From assembly GCA_008973525.1 (NCBI GenBank), contig WACJ01000057.1:186001-250000 (forward strand): 64,000 bases of DNA. The letters run 5' to 3'. Below are positions 23,531 through 35,973 of the stretch, one piece after another. The stretch's first letter is position 1, and each line of letters begins with the position of its first letter. Made by a program: the position numbers and the translations under genes. The notes under the pieces were generated by a model. It made no database searches. It was not told the DNA's origin and saw only the letters and a list, made by a program, of their open reading frames with translations. This DNA is from Stenopsyche tienmushanensis. Lineage: Eukaryota > Arthropoda > Insecta > Trichoptera > Stenopsychidae.

Positions 23531-24384
23531 TTATTGACTATTGATTATTTGAATATTGATATTGCACTATTGATTTCGTTGAGGTTGAAATATAATAACA
23601 AAATGTACGAAATACATCACCGGTTTCACCCATTATTTGAAGGTTGGTACGTTCTAAAAATTATATGGATTTGTCAAAAGTGACACCAACTATACATCGT
23701 CCTGCGAATTTATTGGGTTAGATTTAGAACTTTCTTTATAATGATTCGGGTTCAGATTGAAGACCAACAAACTTGGGAGATTAATATTTATCAACTATAC
23801 ATAGACAAAGCATGGATTTATCAATAGTGGTGCCAACTATATGTCATGCTACGAATTTATAGAGCGATGTGTTAATGTTCAATATATGCCGACTAGATAA
23901 ATACATAGTACATATTTCCATTTCAGAAATTATATATGTGTATTTCTGGATGTCGCCCAAATATGGAAATGAATTGAAACAAACAGAATTTTGATCACAG
24001 TTACCCGCAATTGTAATTAGTTTTTCATAGAGATTACAGTCTTTCGCATAGCAGCGTGTGATGCGCCGAGGCATGTAATCTAAATTTCCCGCAAAATATG
24101 TGTTAAAACAATAATTGATTTGGAACAAGGTTGTCTAAGTAAGCTTTATCTGGCCGATATCCAAATTTAATGCGAATCTATGAACCATATGTTGACAATT
24201 ATATATCTATATATGCTACAATTCCATATAGATTTTTTTCTGGATAGGTTATTATCTTTCTTGTCTAAAAGCCTAATTGTGATTAATTTTAATTGAATTA
24301 TGGTACGATTATTTTATTTAAGCAATTTAATAAATTGTCTGATAAGTAGAATTATTTCAGGCTGCTATCAACAAAAAAACTGGA
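23531..24384. other. AT-rich DNA with two mariner end fragments
   Basis: 23600-23715 and 23820-23870 resemble the right end of the mariner at 18728-19374 (aactatatgtcat, cctgcgaatttattg). Otherwise nothing recognised. Confidence 0.45.
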
Positions 24385-24535
24385 AGCTCTTTCAACAAAA
24401 ATAAGACGACTTTCGTTCGTGTTAGTCTTGAGAGCAGGCGTTTGTTTTAATATTTAAGATACTCGCAACATTCTTATCGTTGACCAATTTTGTTATTTCT
24501 GCTTGACTATTCTGGAGTGGCGTTATCCTATTACA
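24385..24535 (-). repeat. Inverted copy of the repeat at 12294-12480
   Basis: aataagacgactttcgttcg, gagcaggcgtttgtttt and gttgaccaattttgtta are the reverse complement of blocks at 12300-12470, in reverse order. Confidence 0.6.
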
Positions 24536-27500
24536 ATTGGGATAAATAACAGCATGAAAATTCCTTTTACTACAAAAGTCCCCTAAAATAGTAAAAGTCA
24601 AAAGCTTAATCTTCGGTTTTTGATGCTATATTTGTATTATTGTTTGCATTATCGCTGATATTCAAGCATATCTTAATGCTCTATATTTATCAAATTTGTA
24701 AGTATGCTTATGTCAATGTAAACCTTTTCAAGTGTATTCTTTGTAAATGAACGAGTGTGTAAATATGCTTTGGATGTGCACACAAAGTTTATCTCTTACG
24801 AAGCGAATTAATAAGGAAATTCCAACCCGTTTATTTTTATGCGGTTTCAGTAGTGTTTGAGAACGAATGATGAATAAAAATGGGTTCACCCCCCCCATAT
24901 AAAAAGTAACGTGTTGTATGTTTGTTTGCATGCGCGTACGAGGGGGTTGGATTTATTCGATATTTGCGTGCAAATCACTTTGTGAAACGGAGGGAAGATC
25001 GCATACAAAGCGGTTGTAAAAAGTGTCAGGTTGCCAAATTGCTTTATCAATTTTTGAACGGCAAGGTCATGGCGATGCCAAAACGGTTATATTAACTGGA
25101 TAATGTTCAACATTCAAGGGAATCAAATCTCCATTACGGTCCCAAAAGTTTTTATGACCCGCCGAACCATATTTTGACATGCTGCAAATCGTGATAAAAT
25201 GATGTTTGCACAAGTTTTGTGGTTCAACCTTGTCCCGTGTAATGCGTGGCAATTAAAGTCGCGTTCAAGGAGATTGCTGTTCAAGGAGGGATTCGTTTAT
25301 ACGTTTATATCCTCTTCGAGAAATAGAGGATTTTCAGCAAAGTCCAGAGGAATAAAACAATGGTAAAGGACCATTGTTGTAAGCACACATTTGTACGAGA
25401 TTGCTTAATTAACACTTAAATTGGCGAAGGAGAGAATTCGCACTACTTTGTTAAACAAGCAAAGCAGATCTCCTTAATATGGTTGGCGTTTTTGGCGAGG
25501 GTCATTCGTTTAACAATTAAACGGTGCATTTTTATCAGACGTTGATGATATATGTGGCATTTGATAGGGTGCGATAAATTGGCGATAAGCGTATCGTATG
25601 ATGTAACCCTATAGTTTTAATTAGTGTAGTTCGATATCAATTCTATGTTGTTTAGGGTACATTTTTATATGATTGGACATATGACCATATGATTTGATGC
25701 CGCAAATTGAGAGGTGAGTCTCGCTCACCACTCGGTTTTAAGCGAAAAAACGATACATGGCAATAACTGTTTACTTTTAGTTCCTTTGAAGGAAGTCCTT
25801 ATAATCTTCTGTATAATCTTATGAAGTGTTACGTAACACCTCTTCAAATATTTAAATATTCAAATCACATAGCGAAATTAGAGGCTTATAGTTCTGCAGT
25901 GGACTATTTGTAGCTGTACTGTAATGATGATATTCATAAAGGTGTAAAGTATCTACTTCACTACTTTTCTCGTCAAGCTTGTATATCAATAAATGAACCT
26001 ATATTTAGACGTGTACCTTTACAGCACGACTTTGCCATCAATTGAACGCCCACTAGGGGGCGGTAGGGACCAGATCGACTACCGCTGTTTTAGGTTACCC
26101 ACAACCTGTTCACAATAGACGTAATTTCATTAATAATTGATTATTTCTTTCGAACTTATTATCGGTAGTGTATACAGGCATCCAGCATTGATATTTTTCA
26201 TTTTCGAGCGTTCCCACAGACTTTTGACGACATACCCATATGCAGTGATCTTATATCATAATATTTGATTCGTAAGCTACTGTTACGTGGTAAATTAATA
26301 CAATAAATTGTTATTAATTAAAATTAAGACCGGCTTAGAATTGAAAAGCCTGGGATAAAATGATAATTGGTGGATCTATTTTCTTTTTGTTATCTCAGTG
26401 TTTGGATCAGCTTAAACCCAAAATCTGTCTGCGTCGATATTTTTATATAGCATTTTGATAGTATCTACGAAAATAGACCCTGATTGCCGCTATTGTAGAT
26501 AATCTTCTTAAGTGCTAAGCAATCGTAGACTACGTCACATTCGTAATCTGCAACGCGATATTCGTATCGACTTATTTTTCTATTGCCATTTCGTTATGTT
26601 AACAAAGCTGATGCTGCCGCATTTGGATGTGCCAGTTCTAAAGGTGTTCATCATTGAGATTCTCTTAAATGCTCATATAATCTTCGTCGGTATCGAATTT
26701 GCCTGTGAGGGATGAATGGAAATGGTATTTCTTTGCGCCGTGTGTATTTAGCACTTCACTTGATTGCGAATCGGGTCGGAAGACTAAAAGCGGAGCTTTC
26801 AGATTGGATATAGTCGAAAAGTGTGTATGTTGACATACCGGTTTTGTCCTTATGCATGTTGGATGATGGCAGCCATTGAACGGTTGGCTTCGCATCGGGA
26901 ATCTTGTTTATTTTAACTCGAATAGTTCGCGTCTTTCGTCTGCAGATGCTTTGTATATATAAGCTACTATCGCAATGCTGACCTGGAGAAAATATCCATT
27001 ACGCAACGTGGTGTTTGAAATATAAAGGAGGAATTGGTTTAAAAGCATAATCAGGGCTTCGAAACGTTATTTGTATTTAAAAATGTGTATCGGTTCGGTT
27101 CCAGGAAAGGATAACGGTTTTTTCGGTTTTTATGCGTTTAGCAGCATATTTTCTCCCATAATTTAAAGATAGCCTGAGCGTGGAAGGAAGCTAGCTAAAG
27201 ATTCTAATTTAGCTTTGAAACTCTTAGGCTAGGATAAATATATAGATAAATACTGTTTAAAAATAAAATTAAAGGGAGTGGCCACAAGGTTTCCGTGTCC
27301 AACCGGTCCGAATTTCGGACCACCTGGGATAACAAAAAAGGAAAATTAACAGGACACAAAATCCGCATAAAAATGGCGAAGGCCACATAATATATCAATA
27401 AAAAAATTAAACAAATTCTCTTTTGCGTAAGATTTGTACAACATTATTAAAAAAAAAATTAATAGGAAGTCGGCTTGTGTTTTAATCGATATTGAAGCTG

Positions 27501-28180
27501 TAAATTTCACAGCTTCCAATCAAATGGCAGATTTTATACGTGGGATGTATATTGCACATGTACCAGCGAGGACATGCATCAGTTTTCAGGAAATTTGGAT
27601 CAATAAACTCTGCAGGTATTTTCCCATTATCATAGTGGTGGTACCATAGAAAATCAGTGAATGTTAAGTTGACGACAAGCTGCATTAAAAAAATGTCGAT
27701 ATTATAATACTAATGCAACAATCATGATATCACTTATTATAATGGATTTTGAGAGATCTGTTGTTAAGGTTCTTTTAAAATACCATCTCTAAACTGATAA
27801 GCCTCCAATGTTTCCATTATCATCCATCTTATTGTGATCGTTTTGTTCGTTTAATTGTTCGAAAGCGAAGCGTATTAATCATTTGGAGCAGAGAGTGGGT
27901 ATAAGAATGTGAGTACTTGCCCCGGTCTTGATTTAATGAAAATAAAAGGCAAAGCCGCATAAATTGATAAATGTTAGTCGATAATCATGAATGAATATGA
28001 TAGCGTCAAAATAATATTATCTGCTCAAAAAATCGATCTTTAAACCACACGTCATAATGTTAATCGCGCCATAATTCGTGTCACTGGAACGCACTTTATC
28101 AATATTATCTATAGTTTTCATTGTTTTGACATTCGAAGCTTTAAATTCTCATTTTAGAATGCTGCGAATTTGTCAGAGTC
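24536..28180. other. Long unassigned stretch with repeat fragments
   Basis: It holds a piece of the 18728-19374 mariner (25680-25745, inverted), a family B piece with aagcttgtatatcaataaat and tttagacgtgtacctttac (25975-26060) and an accggttcgg-rich segment at 27055-27135 resembling those at 50522 and 63905. A 61-codon minus-strand frame at 25067-25252 has no recognised motif. No gene is supported. Confidence 0.45.
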
Positions 28181-28379
28181 TGCAGATGAAAGTTCGTTCG
28201 GCCTTTATAAAGTTTGTTTTCGTGCTCATTTTGCATGGAAGCAAAAGGACAAGAGTTTGAAGGTTGGATGAACTTGGTGAAAGAAATAAATCTTCCAAAT
28301 TCAGATTTTTTTCATTCGCAACTCCCCAATCGTTTTTATTCTGATAATGGATATTCGTATTATTTAAATTACACTGTGC

Positions 28380-28700
28380 CAAAATTATTAACACGGTCCT
28401 TATGCCGGTGGATAGATCTGGAATATAACGTCGTTCAAATGTCCGCCGCGGTTGTGAGAAGTCCAATTTTCGATGATTTTGTCGCATAAATTTGGCTGAA
28501 TTTTCTGAATTAGGTTAAGGCGTTAAATCGCTGCCGCTTGAGATAACCATGCTCTCAAATCGCTCATGCAGAATGTACATCGCGGCATGCGCTGTGTGCC
28601 ATCCTATTGGGACCACATGTCGTCGATATCCACATCGTCCAGTTCAGATCACAAGAAATTGCTCCCAATTTCCGAGTCAGTTGGATTTTATACAGGTGCA
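28380..28700 (-). pseudogene. Tc1/mariner-type transposase C-terminal remnant
   Basis: The minus strand reads IIENWTSHNRGGHLNDVIF at 28485-28425, preceded by DGTQRMPRCTFCMSDLRAWL. The ENWT-R-...RGGHLNDIIF signature marks the C-terminus of an insect Tc3/mariner-like transposase group. The third catalytic block (DLTPLDYFLWG) is deleted between them and stops are present. Confidence 0.6.
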
Positions 28701-29691
28701 GTCGTAGAAAAGTTAAGTTCTTGTGAATGATGGAAAAATGACTGCCTCATGTGTTCCCGTACACTCTCACGCACAGCAGCGATGTTTCCAACAGACCTTG
28801 CGTTTCAAACAAATCGTCTAGTCGACGTCATGCGCGCAACGTCTCTCGAAATATAAAATTTGATGATTTGCATATGTTGTTCAATGCTATAACCATTCAT
28901 GATGATTTGCCATACGCTATTGAATATTTTACAATAAATTTGACTAACAATTTTCGAGTGTTCCTATTGAAAGAGGCTGTATATTGATGCATTTTCTTTT
29001 TTCGCTGGGTTGGGTTGTTATCATGCAACCTACGCATTTGATGGGCATTTAAGAAATAATTCTTACATTAATAAAAAGTCTTTTTAAGCGTTCGGATAAA
29101 ATAATCTTGCAAACTTTTATGGAAAATCGATGTGGATTATATTAAGAGTCCCGTCGCTAAATCAGAATAACGTCATAAAAACGAGATTTTATCTGAAATG
29201 AGGTGCTCTTAAATTTTTACGGCCGAGATGATATTTCTGAGATATTAAAAATCTGATAGGTGTTTGAGTGTCACTTTTTTGAATATCCCCAATCTCCATT
29301 TGGGAGTCCTTGTTGCATAATTTGGGCTTGTTTGGGATGCCAACAAAGCCCGAAGGACGAATTTTATTTTTCCTCCGTATTCGGGGGCTTTCGAGCTTTG
29401 AAAAGCTTTTGCATGGATGCGGGGGTGTTTTAGGCGCCACTGTGAAAATCTTTTATCTATAAATTTTCTCGCGACCCTCAGCAAAGTGACCGCATAAATA
29501 TTACACAATTAGTTAGCACGTAACGATCGACCCCTGGAAACTTATCCCTTGCGAGCTTTTGCGAAATTTATGAAGCTTCCACGTCATGATGTTCATAATC
29601 TAGATGTGAACTTTGAAACGATATTAGACGATGTGCGAAGGTGGCATGCCGTATTAATTATGCGCCATTGCTTGTGTATTTTCTAAATATC
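28701..29691. other. Unassigned DNA
   Basis: Open frames of 78-87 codons at 28751-28987 (+) and 29189-29508 (-) lack motifs. Nothing else seen. Confidence 0.4.
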
Positions 29692-29695
29692 TTAA

Positions 29696-29929
29696 CCCTT
29701 TCGTGCGTAAAGGACTGACGCTGTCGGATAATTATCTACTGTAACTAGCGTTTCATGAAGGCTATTTACTTTATATGGGACTTAATTAACAACGATTATA
29801 TTACGAAAGTTTTGATACATTATTCATATATGCATGCAAAAATTATACTTATTTTCAATAATATATAGACGCTTTAAACGTCCCGCGTCAGGCTAAAGAC
29901 AATGCTATACGTAACCCGACGGGAATGTG
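29696..29929. mobile_element. piggyBac-type MITE with TTAA duplication
   Basis: 234 bp between TTAA (29692-29695) and TTAA (29930-29933). Left end CCCTTTCGTGCGTAAAGGAC; right end on the reverse strand CACATTCCCGTCGGGTTACG. Matching single ends lie at 56879 (TTAACACATTCCCGTCGG, inward) and 58450-58486 (gtaacccgacgggaatgtg then TTAA). Confidence 0.7.
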
Positions 29930-29933
29930 TTAA

Positions 29934-31096
29934 TACAAGGCATAGACAATTAAATTGTTTTCTTATGGAAATGTTATTAAAAATCTTGAATAAATGGTTA
30001 CAAGCGAGGGCAAGATCAGATAAATATGATGGACGATAGATAACTTTCAGCTCCGACTCTTATAGCTTTGTCATTTGTCAATGGATCAATGTGTTATCGT
30101 ATTGGACCCATTTTACATTATTAAAATAAAAATCAGAAATGAACCATTTAATCAAGATACCAGAACTAATTTTGGTAAATCAATTTAATAATTATATTAC
30201 AGTAAATGTACCATCAATGTTTGAGCTGTCTGCAATGCTGTATTTCTGCTTAAAATCTCATATTTCATAGTTGTGCGATAGTATGATTTTTTAACCATTT
30301 GATTGCCGGACGATGATATATCGTCGCTGGCAACACTTGCGAAAAATGCCAACGACGATTTATCGCATCGCGAGAGAACTCAGTGTCGGAATACCTTTAT
30401 AGAATGGGATATACTCGTGTATTAAACTATGAAAACTATCATTATTATTATTTGTAAATACGGATTAAAAAAAAAATTGCAATTTTGTAATAATAATTTT
30501 ACATAATTTTAAATCTCTTCTTGAACATCAAATTACGTCAAATTGGTTCGGCATTTTTCTTATATTACTTCGATATCATGAAATCAAATACAGTCATCGC
30601 TTCTATAGCATCTACTTCTATAGGGGTTTTCCTATAGCGTTTGCCATTCCCTTTGTAATACTTTGTTGTTTTTAAATTTTATTGAATCCTTCCAAACTAT
30701 GAAATAAAATGATCATGCATGCAATGCCGTACTTAAAGAAATAAAGTGCCAACAACGCCAACGTGTTTTAATTCAGTTTATTGGAATGATTTTATATATT
30801 TTTAATTACACTGAAAAGCGCGTATACGATCGCGCTTAGTTATTATTTGAGAGGTACATTAAGATTTCAAATATATATCTTTCCGATATTTCGAGTCTCC
30901 TGTCGGACTCATGTACGCGGAATAGCTGCCGGCGCCTTGGTGATGCTCCTTGTGAGCATCCTCCGTCCAGTGCTGGATTGTTTGCGCTTTCAGATTTTTT
31001 TGTTTGGTTATTGGTACCTCAATGAAGGTACATACTCGCTTTTAGAATACATGAAGCTCCGCCCCGTAAGCCCCCCACCACGCATGGGATTACTTA
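29934..31096. other. AT-rich DNA with two small repeats
   Basis: Contains the hairpin described at 30291-30370 and pogo-like ctatagcg motifs at 30600-30650. An 86-codon + frame at 30847-31107 has no recognised motif. Confidence 0.4.
30291..30370 (+). repeat. Hairpin terminus of a TTAA-type MITE (family D)
   Basis: Begins TTAACCATTTGATTGCCGG, then a long hairpin: gatatatcgtcgctggca pairs with tgccaacgacgatttatc around a short loop. A second copy, reversed and more perfectly palindromic, is at 47331-47400. Confidence 0.65.
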
Positions 31097-31162
31097 TTTT
31101 ACCTTAGCAAAACCGGGCATGCCATTACCGCCTCTCGGCATAGTTGACAAAAGGCTTTGTTT
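31097..31162 (+). repeat. Dispersed repeat, inverted copy at 57197-57262
   Basis: taccttagcaaaaccgggca, tgccattaccgcctctcgg and catagttgacaaaaggct reappear as the reverse complement at 57197-57262, with few differences. Confidence 0.6.
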
Positions 31163-31261
31163 ACCTTAGCAAAGCAGATCGGATACACATTGATTTTGTA
31201 TTTATATAGATTTCGGGAGTGTTTACATCATTTGGTCGATTACTGCGATGTTCGTCTTGGC

Positions 31262-31400
31262 AGCTCGTACGGCCTCGTTCAAATTCTGCCACCCAATATT
31301 TTACTATTGTAAAGGAAGGAGCAGTCTTTCGTAGACTAGAATCTAGCTTGGCTTTGATATATTACTTCTGGGACTGCCCTCGTAAATCATTCCATTGATG
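31262..31400 (-). repeat. Mariner end fragment related to 10490-11060
   Basis: ctgccacccaatattttac, agaatctagcttggctttga and ttacttctgggactgccctc match the 5' end of the remnant at 10900-11060. Only the terminus and helix-turn-helix start remain. Confidence 0.65.
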
Positions 31401-32076
31401 ACATTCATTTATCTGCTTTGTGAGCTCAGACGTATGATGTTCGAGGAAATCAAAATTATACCGAATACTAATAGCGAACCACCGATTCGAATAATTTAAT
31501 TAGCGTTTAGTGTTGCGGAGTCGTTATATAGTTTTGTCGACGGCTAAACGTCGTTAAGCGAGGCATATTCGCGATAACATCGCGGAGGACATTAAGAAAA
31601 ATTGTCGCGGTGTTTGGCGTTGAATGAAGCTATAAAAATAATTTTAATTCAGTGGCACTATATGTGTGAACATTTTTAGAGGTGCTATGAAGAATGCTTG
31701 TGTTGTGGCACTCAAACTGTTTTTTTTAATATAAAATTGAAGTACAGAGAGTTTGCTATACGTCGTTTTGTATAATTCGTAGGAATAATCTCAATAAATC
31801 TTATGTACGGATAAACGGATGTAGGTCGAAGTCTCGACAGAATAACAGTCTGGATATTCACATATTGGAATATAGAACATTATGGATGGAAATGCGGTCA
31901 TGGTTGCAGTAAATCATTTTCTGCAAATATACTTTAGTCGATGGAGACACCCGATTACATATCAGAAAGCATGGAAGAGGAACTGGGCGAACTTTTGATC
32001 AGCGATCCAACTTAAACGATTTCCATTTGGTGCAGAATTCGAATTGTTAAAGTTTTCACTGAAGATCGATTCGAGG
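31401..32076. other. Unassigned DNA
   Basis: No exon or element ends recognised. Confidence 0.45.
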
Positions 32077-32658
32077 CTAATGGGTTTGTTTTGGCATTTT
32101 CTTTACGTCCCCAAAAGATGCTTTGCTCTGGAAGAGGTGACATCTCGTTCCGGACCGCCAAAGAGCAAGATAATGTGGAGAAAAATGGGCAGCTTCAAGG
32201 GCATCTGACAATTCAAAGTCGTTATATAATACTTGGAATGCGAACGAAAAGTTTGAAAAGCTTCGCCTTGCGGAATAGGGATTGGGAGGTGAGGCTAACG
32301 CCTCACTCGCACCCGCCCTCGGTTTGGGGCGCCCATCTCTTTTGGGCGTGACGTCATTGGGCGCGTAGTAGAATGAGTCGGAGCTCTCGTGCTCCAGTGG
32401 AGGAAAACAGACGGGGTGTTCTCCTACCTCACATTGTTTAGGAGTCGGCAAGCCATTCAGTATCCCGGCTACTCCCAGAGGGTCAGTGTCGCTCCCCAGC
32501 ACCCCCAGCCTCACTCGATAACTGACAGTTCGGACGAAGCCGGTCCTCCTCGCACCGCCTTTGTTGACAAAGAAAATTCCCCTTTTTCGTACGTCGTCCT
32601 GTACAGCCTGTTTATTATCCTTCGTCTGTCGTAGAGTACGCTCTTGAGATGTGATCAT
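32077..32658 (-). CDS. Orphan 193-codon open frame, GC-rich, doubtful gene
   Basis: The longest unexplained frame outside the called genes runs from 32658 to 32077 without a stop, in DNA clearly richer in GC than its surroundings. The product has no recognised domain. Visible parts are a basic N-terminus, GGARRTGFVRTVSYRV, PLEHESSDSFYYAPNDV, a Lys/Arg/Pro stretch (TPKRDGRPKPRAGAS) and a more hydrophobic C-terminal third. There is no signal peptide or membrane segment. A perfect palindrome (gtgaggcgttagcctcac) lies inside it at 32288-32305. It could be a single-exon gene, an internal exon, or the open 5' part of an unrecognised transposon. Low confidence as a host gene. Confidence 0.25.
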   Translation of the reverse strand: MITSQERTLRQTKDNKQAVQDDVRKRGIFFVNKGGARRTGFVRTVSYRVRLGVLGSDTDPLGVAGILNGLPTPKQCEVGEHPVCFPPLEHESSDSFYYAPNDVTPKRDGRPKPRAGASEALASPPNPYSARRSFSNFSFAFQVLYNDFELSDALEAAHFSPHYLALWRSGTRCHLFQSKASFGDVKKMPKQTH

Positions 32659-33792
32659 ATCGCGGTCGTTAAATTCAGTTGCGGATATATACGCTCATAA
32701 AGCGCGAAACTCGACAAGATTGCAAAGCATGTTGATCATAAGGGTAAGTGTAATAAAAAATAAGTACTCGGCTTGTATTCGAATTTTCGCAATTTCAAAT
32801 ATCATCCGAGACACGTTAATGCATCTTTAAAACCTTCCAAAAATACACGCCAAAAAGCCATCGATGAAAATGTAAGTAAACTTTGAATGCGGCATATTGG
32901 TGTACAGAACGAATTGCGTGCGTCTGCGCATGCGCAACGTCTGCCTTTTGATTGCGATTTGTATGTGATTTGAATTTATAAATCAAATCTTATAGGTCCT
33001 CCTATTTCCGTCATATTTTATTGATGATCTGAACAGAGTTCAAACATAACTCACTGTGTAAACGAGAACTATAAACACCACAGAATAGCAACTAAAAATG
33101 GAAAATTTACTTCGAATTATAGATTTGTACACTCATCCCCCGATTTCAGAAACCCGCGTTAATAGAAAGCGCGTAAAAAAGGCAACGGATTCAGTTTGAG
33201 AATTAGCAGAAATATCCAAGATTTCATAAGTACTTTTTTTTTTATTAAAAAATCTGTGATTTTTTATTGTGTTTTATTTTTTGCAAAGTCTTTATTTATT
33301 TCTTCATATCGTGCACAAATATTTTGAAGGTTTCTTTTGGAAATTGAGGGCACGTTCCGTGTTTGGACATCAATTTTGAACACAATGTTTTAAGTGTCAT
33401 ACAAATTTTTTGCAGTAAATAATGACGGCTAAGAAAATTCATCTTCACCAGGTATTAAAATAAGACCAACTGATTCCTCTTCGGTTATAAAGTCATCGGT
33501 GAATAATTATTCGATATCCTTATATTGCAAAACGCATCAAAACAAAACAAAAAAAATCTCAACCGCGTTAAAGTGAAACCGCGCAATGAAAGTATCGCGT
33601 AAATCGGGATATGAGCGTAATAATAACACAAGCGTTTGATGTTTGATTTTACATTGCATTGAAATTTTATTAGTGTAACTGTAAATACTTTTTATTGAAA
33701 AATTATATTTGACGTTGATTCGACATTGCAAAATTACATAAATTCAAAAAATTTAGGATGGGGTTGTTTAATAAGAATTTTAGGTAAAAGAG
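32659..33792. other. AT-rich DNA, nothing recognised
   Basis: Homopolymer-rich sequence with stops in all frames. Confidence 0.5.
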
Positions 33793-34300
33793 CATTTATC
33801 GGTAGTAAGCATCAATTTTATGCTTTTCCAATGACAAGTTTTTATACGATTTAGAAGCAACAAATGAATATCTGAAATCTGAAAGAACGAGATCAGAAAA
33901 ATAAGGCGGATTAAAAACAAATAGTAAAATAAACCAATTGTAAATCCCGTTTAAAGTCCCTGATTTGTTTAATGGTGTTTTTTGCTGAACAGTCCAAGAT
34001 GACGTTGTGTCTATTGATGAGTTCTGGATGAATTTCATCGAGTGTCTTCTTCAATCTCTCCAGTTGTTGACAATACACGTCTGAAGTAATCAATTCATTA
34101 TTTGGCAGCCATTCAAAATGAATAATCCCTTTAAAATCCCACGAAAAACCTGGATTTATCTTCATCAAATCTCATAGAACGTCGTTATCCAATGTGTTAA
34201 GCCTTCCACGACCTGATTGCCCGATCTAAATCTGGCAAACCACTTTCTGCAAATGGCACATATTTTTGGCACTACCGAATTTATCATTGTTTTTTAACGA
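33793..34300 (-). pseudogene. Mariner transposase remnant (fourth family)
   Basis: Minus strand: KWFARFRSGN (end of the DNA-binding part) near 34250, then KGIIHFEWLPNNELITSDVY, CQQLERLKKTLDEIHPELIN, then in another frame YFSDLVLSDF for the usual PYSPDL.PSDF block. The HQDNARPH motif is replaced by LDCSAKN, so the second catalytic Asp context is lost. Frameshifts are present and no terminal repeats were found. Confidence 0.7.
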
Positions 34301-34319
34301 TATTTTAATTCTTATTGCA

Positions 34320-34373
34320 TACTAGCCGATACCCAGCGCGTTGCCGCTACAGAAGTAATATTTCAGAAAAATA
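34320..34373 (+). repeat. Dispersed repeat copy (see 17197-17250)
   Basis: actagccgatacccagcgcg then ttgccgctacagaagtaata, close to the copy at 17197. Confidence 0.5.
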
Positions 34374-35639
34374 TCGTTTGTTGGTTTTATTATAAATATG
34401 AATAAACATACAAACATTGATCTTTATATATTAGACTATGCCAATGTTACTCGCGGAATCCTTAGCAATAAGTGGACGAAGTTTTGTTGCAATCCGATGA
34501 ACAGTACGGCAGCGTATTTCGAACGAACAAAACCCAATTCATTTTTATATATTAGAAGATCTGTTGCTCATAGGCGATCTTGCACCGCTTTTATTGATCA
34601 TGCCGAAGGATCTAATCCACTATAACAACACTTGATCCGATTAAGTCTAATCAACCGAATGCATTGCAGTGTCATATCTGAGGTTGTACAATGTCTTATC
34701 CCCCAATGAATGCTTCACCATTCCAATTATCCTTGTCGTATGTATTCCCTACTGTATATAACTGTTTTTTTTTTCACTATCAAATCAAGTGGGGCTTGAA
34801 TTTTGATTTAAATAGGATCTAAAGCTGGAATATTAATCAGAAAAATGTCGTTTAACTCTCAATTTCATATAGAATTTGAATGTTTGAGAATATATGAGAA
34901 TGGCGCAAGCTGCAACATTTTATCGACCATGAGGCTTTGCTTTGAGAGTTTCTGAGCGGCTCTTTGTCGACTTTCTGAACAAAGCTGTTAAATCTGCATT
35001 CTTCACTCCGAAGAGATTCAAATTTAATTATTCAAAGCGGATCAATAATATGTCTTCAGGCCAATGGTACGTATATGCTGCGAACATCTATCACGTTTAT
35101 AGCGTCGAAATTTCACTTCCTTCCTTTTATGCTTCGACGTATTCGATTTTCGAGCCTGCATCGGCCATTAATCAAATAAAGTGTATCCTGTTGAGTCCTT
35201 GATGTATTGCTAAAACCCTCGTCGAGTTTTTGCCATCCCACGCTTATTTTTTATCCCCGATTATCCCGTGCATTTTTTTTTCATATTAGTAGGAATTTTT
35301 CGATTTCAATTTCGGCGGAGCAATCATCTAAATGCTTCGGAATCCGTGTGTGTCTAGGAATTTGTCGTTTGTTTTCAATCGAGATAAGAGCAAGGTCGGA
35401 CGATCGCCAGGGAATCCGAAATACCGACAGGGGAGATAGGGAGTCCCCCTGTGAGAGGTCAGGAATCCTTTAAAAAGCGGGATCATATGGAAGACTAGGA
35501 GATAATACTGCTGTATTATCGCACTGGAATGTCGATATAGTTTGCTTATGTTGTCTGGACAAGAGACAAAATCCTCAAAATAAGTTTTTTTTTAAAATAA
35601 ATAAAATCTATTCTATGCGAGATAGAGACGGATAGAGTA
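34374..35639. other. Unassigned DNA
   Basis: Several open frames of 75-88 codons (34398-34625, 34942-35202, 35207-35473, all +) have no motif, start context or conservation clue. Nothing is called. Confidence 0.4.
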
Positions 35640-35917
35640 TCTTGCGCTACATCGTACGATTGTATATATCGTTAACCCAAATTTATCGACTAATAATATG
35701 TGAATGAATATAATGAATCTATTTCAAATGTATTGTTTATGTTTACTTGGAGTAATGACCGAATATTGTGTGCTATCGACAGTGTTTTATGTACAAGCTT
35801 CATACACGCTGCCGCCCTTTTGACAGATAAGTGGATTTGTACGGATGATAAGTGGCGGATATACAAATATAGCATCTATGTTTATTATGATTTTAAATTA
35901 GCTCACTATTCAAAGGG
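35640..35917 (-). repeat. Family B repeat, reversed copy
   Basis: Reverse complement of the blocks at 21036-21240 and 52670-52800, ending cactattcaaaggg then TTAA at 35918-35921. Confidence 0.6.
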
Positions 35918-35973
35918 TTAAATTGGAATCTACAAAGCTGTTTTTTTTTAAATCTACAAGTAGTGTGCGTTAA

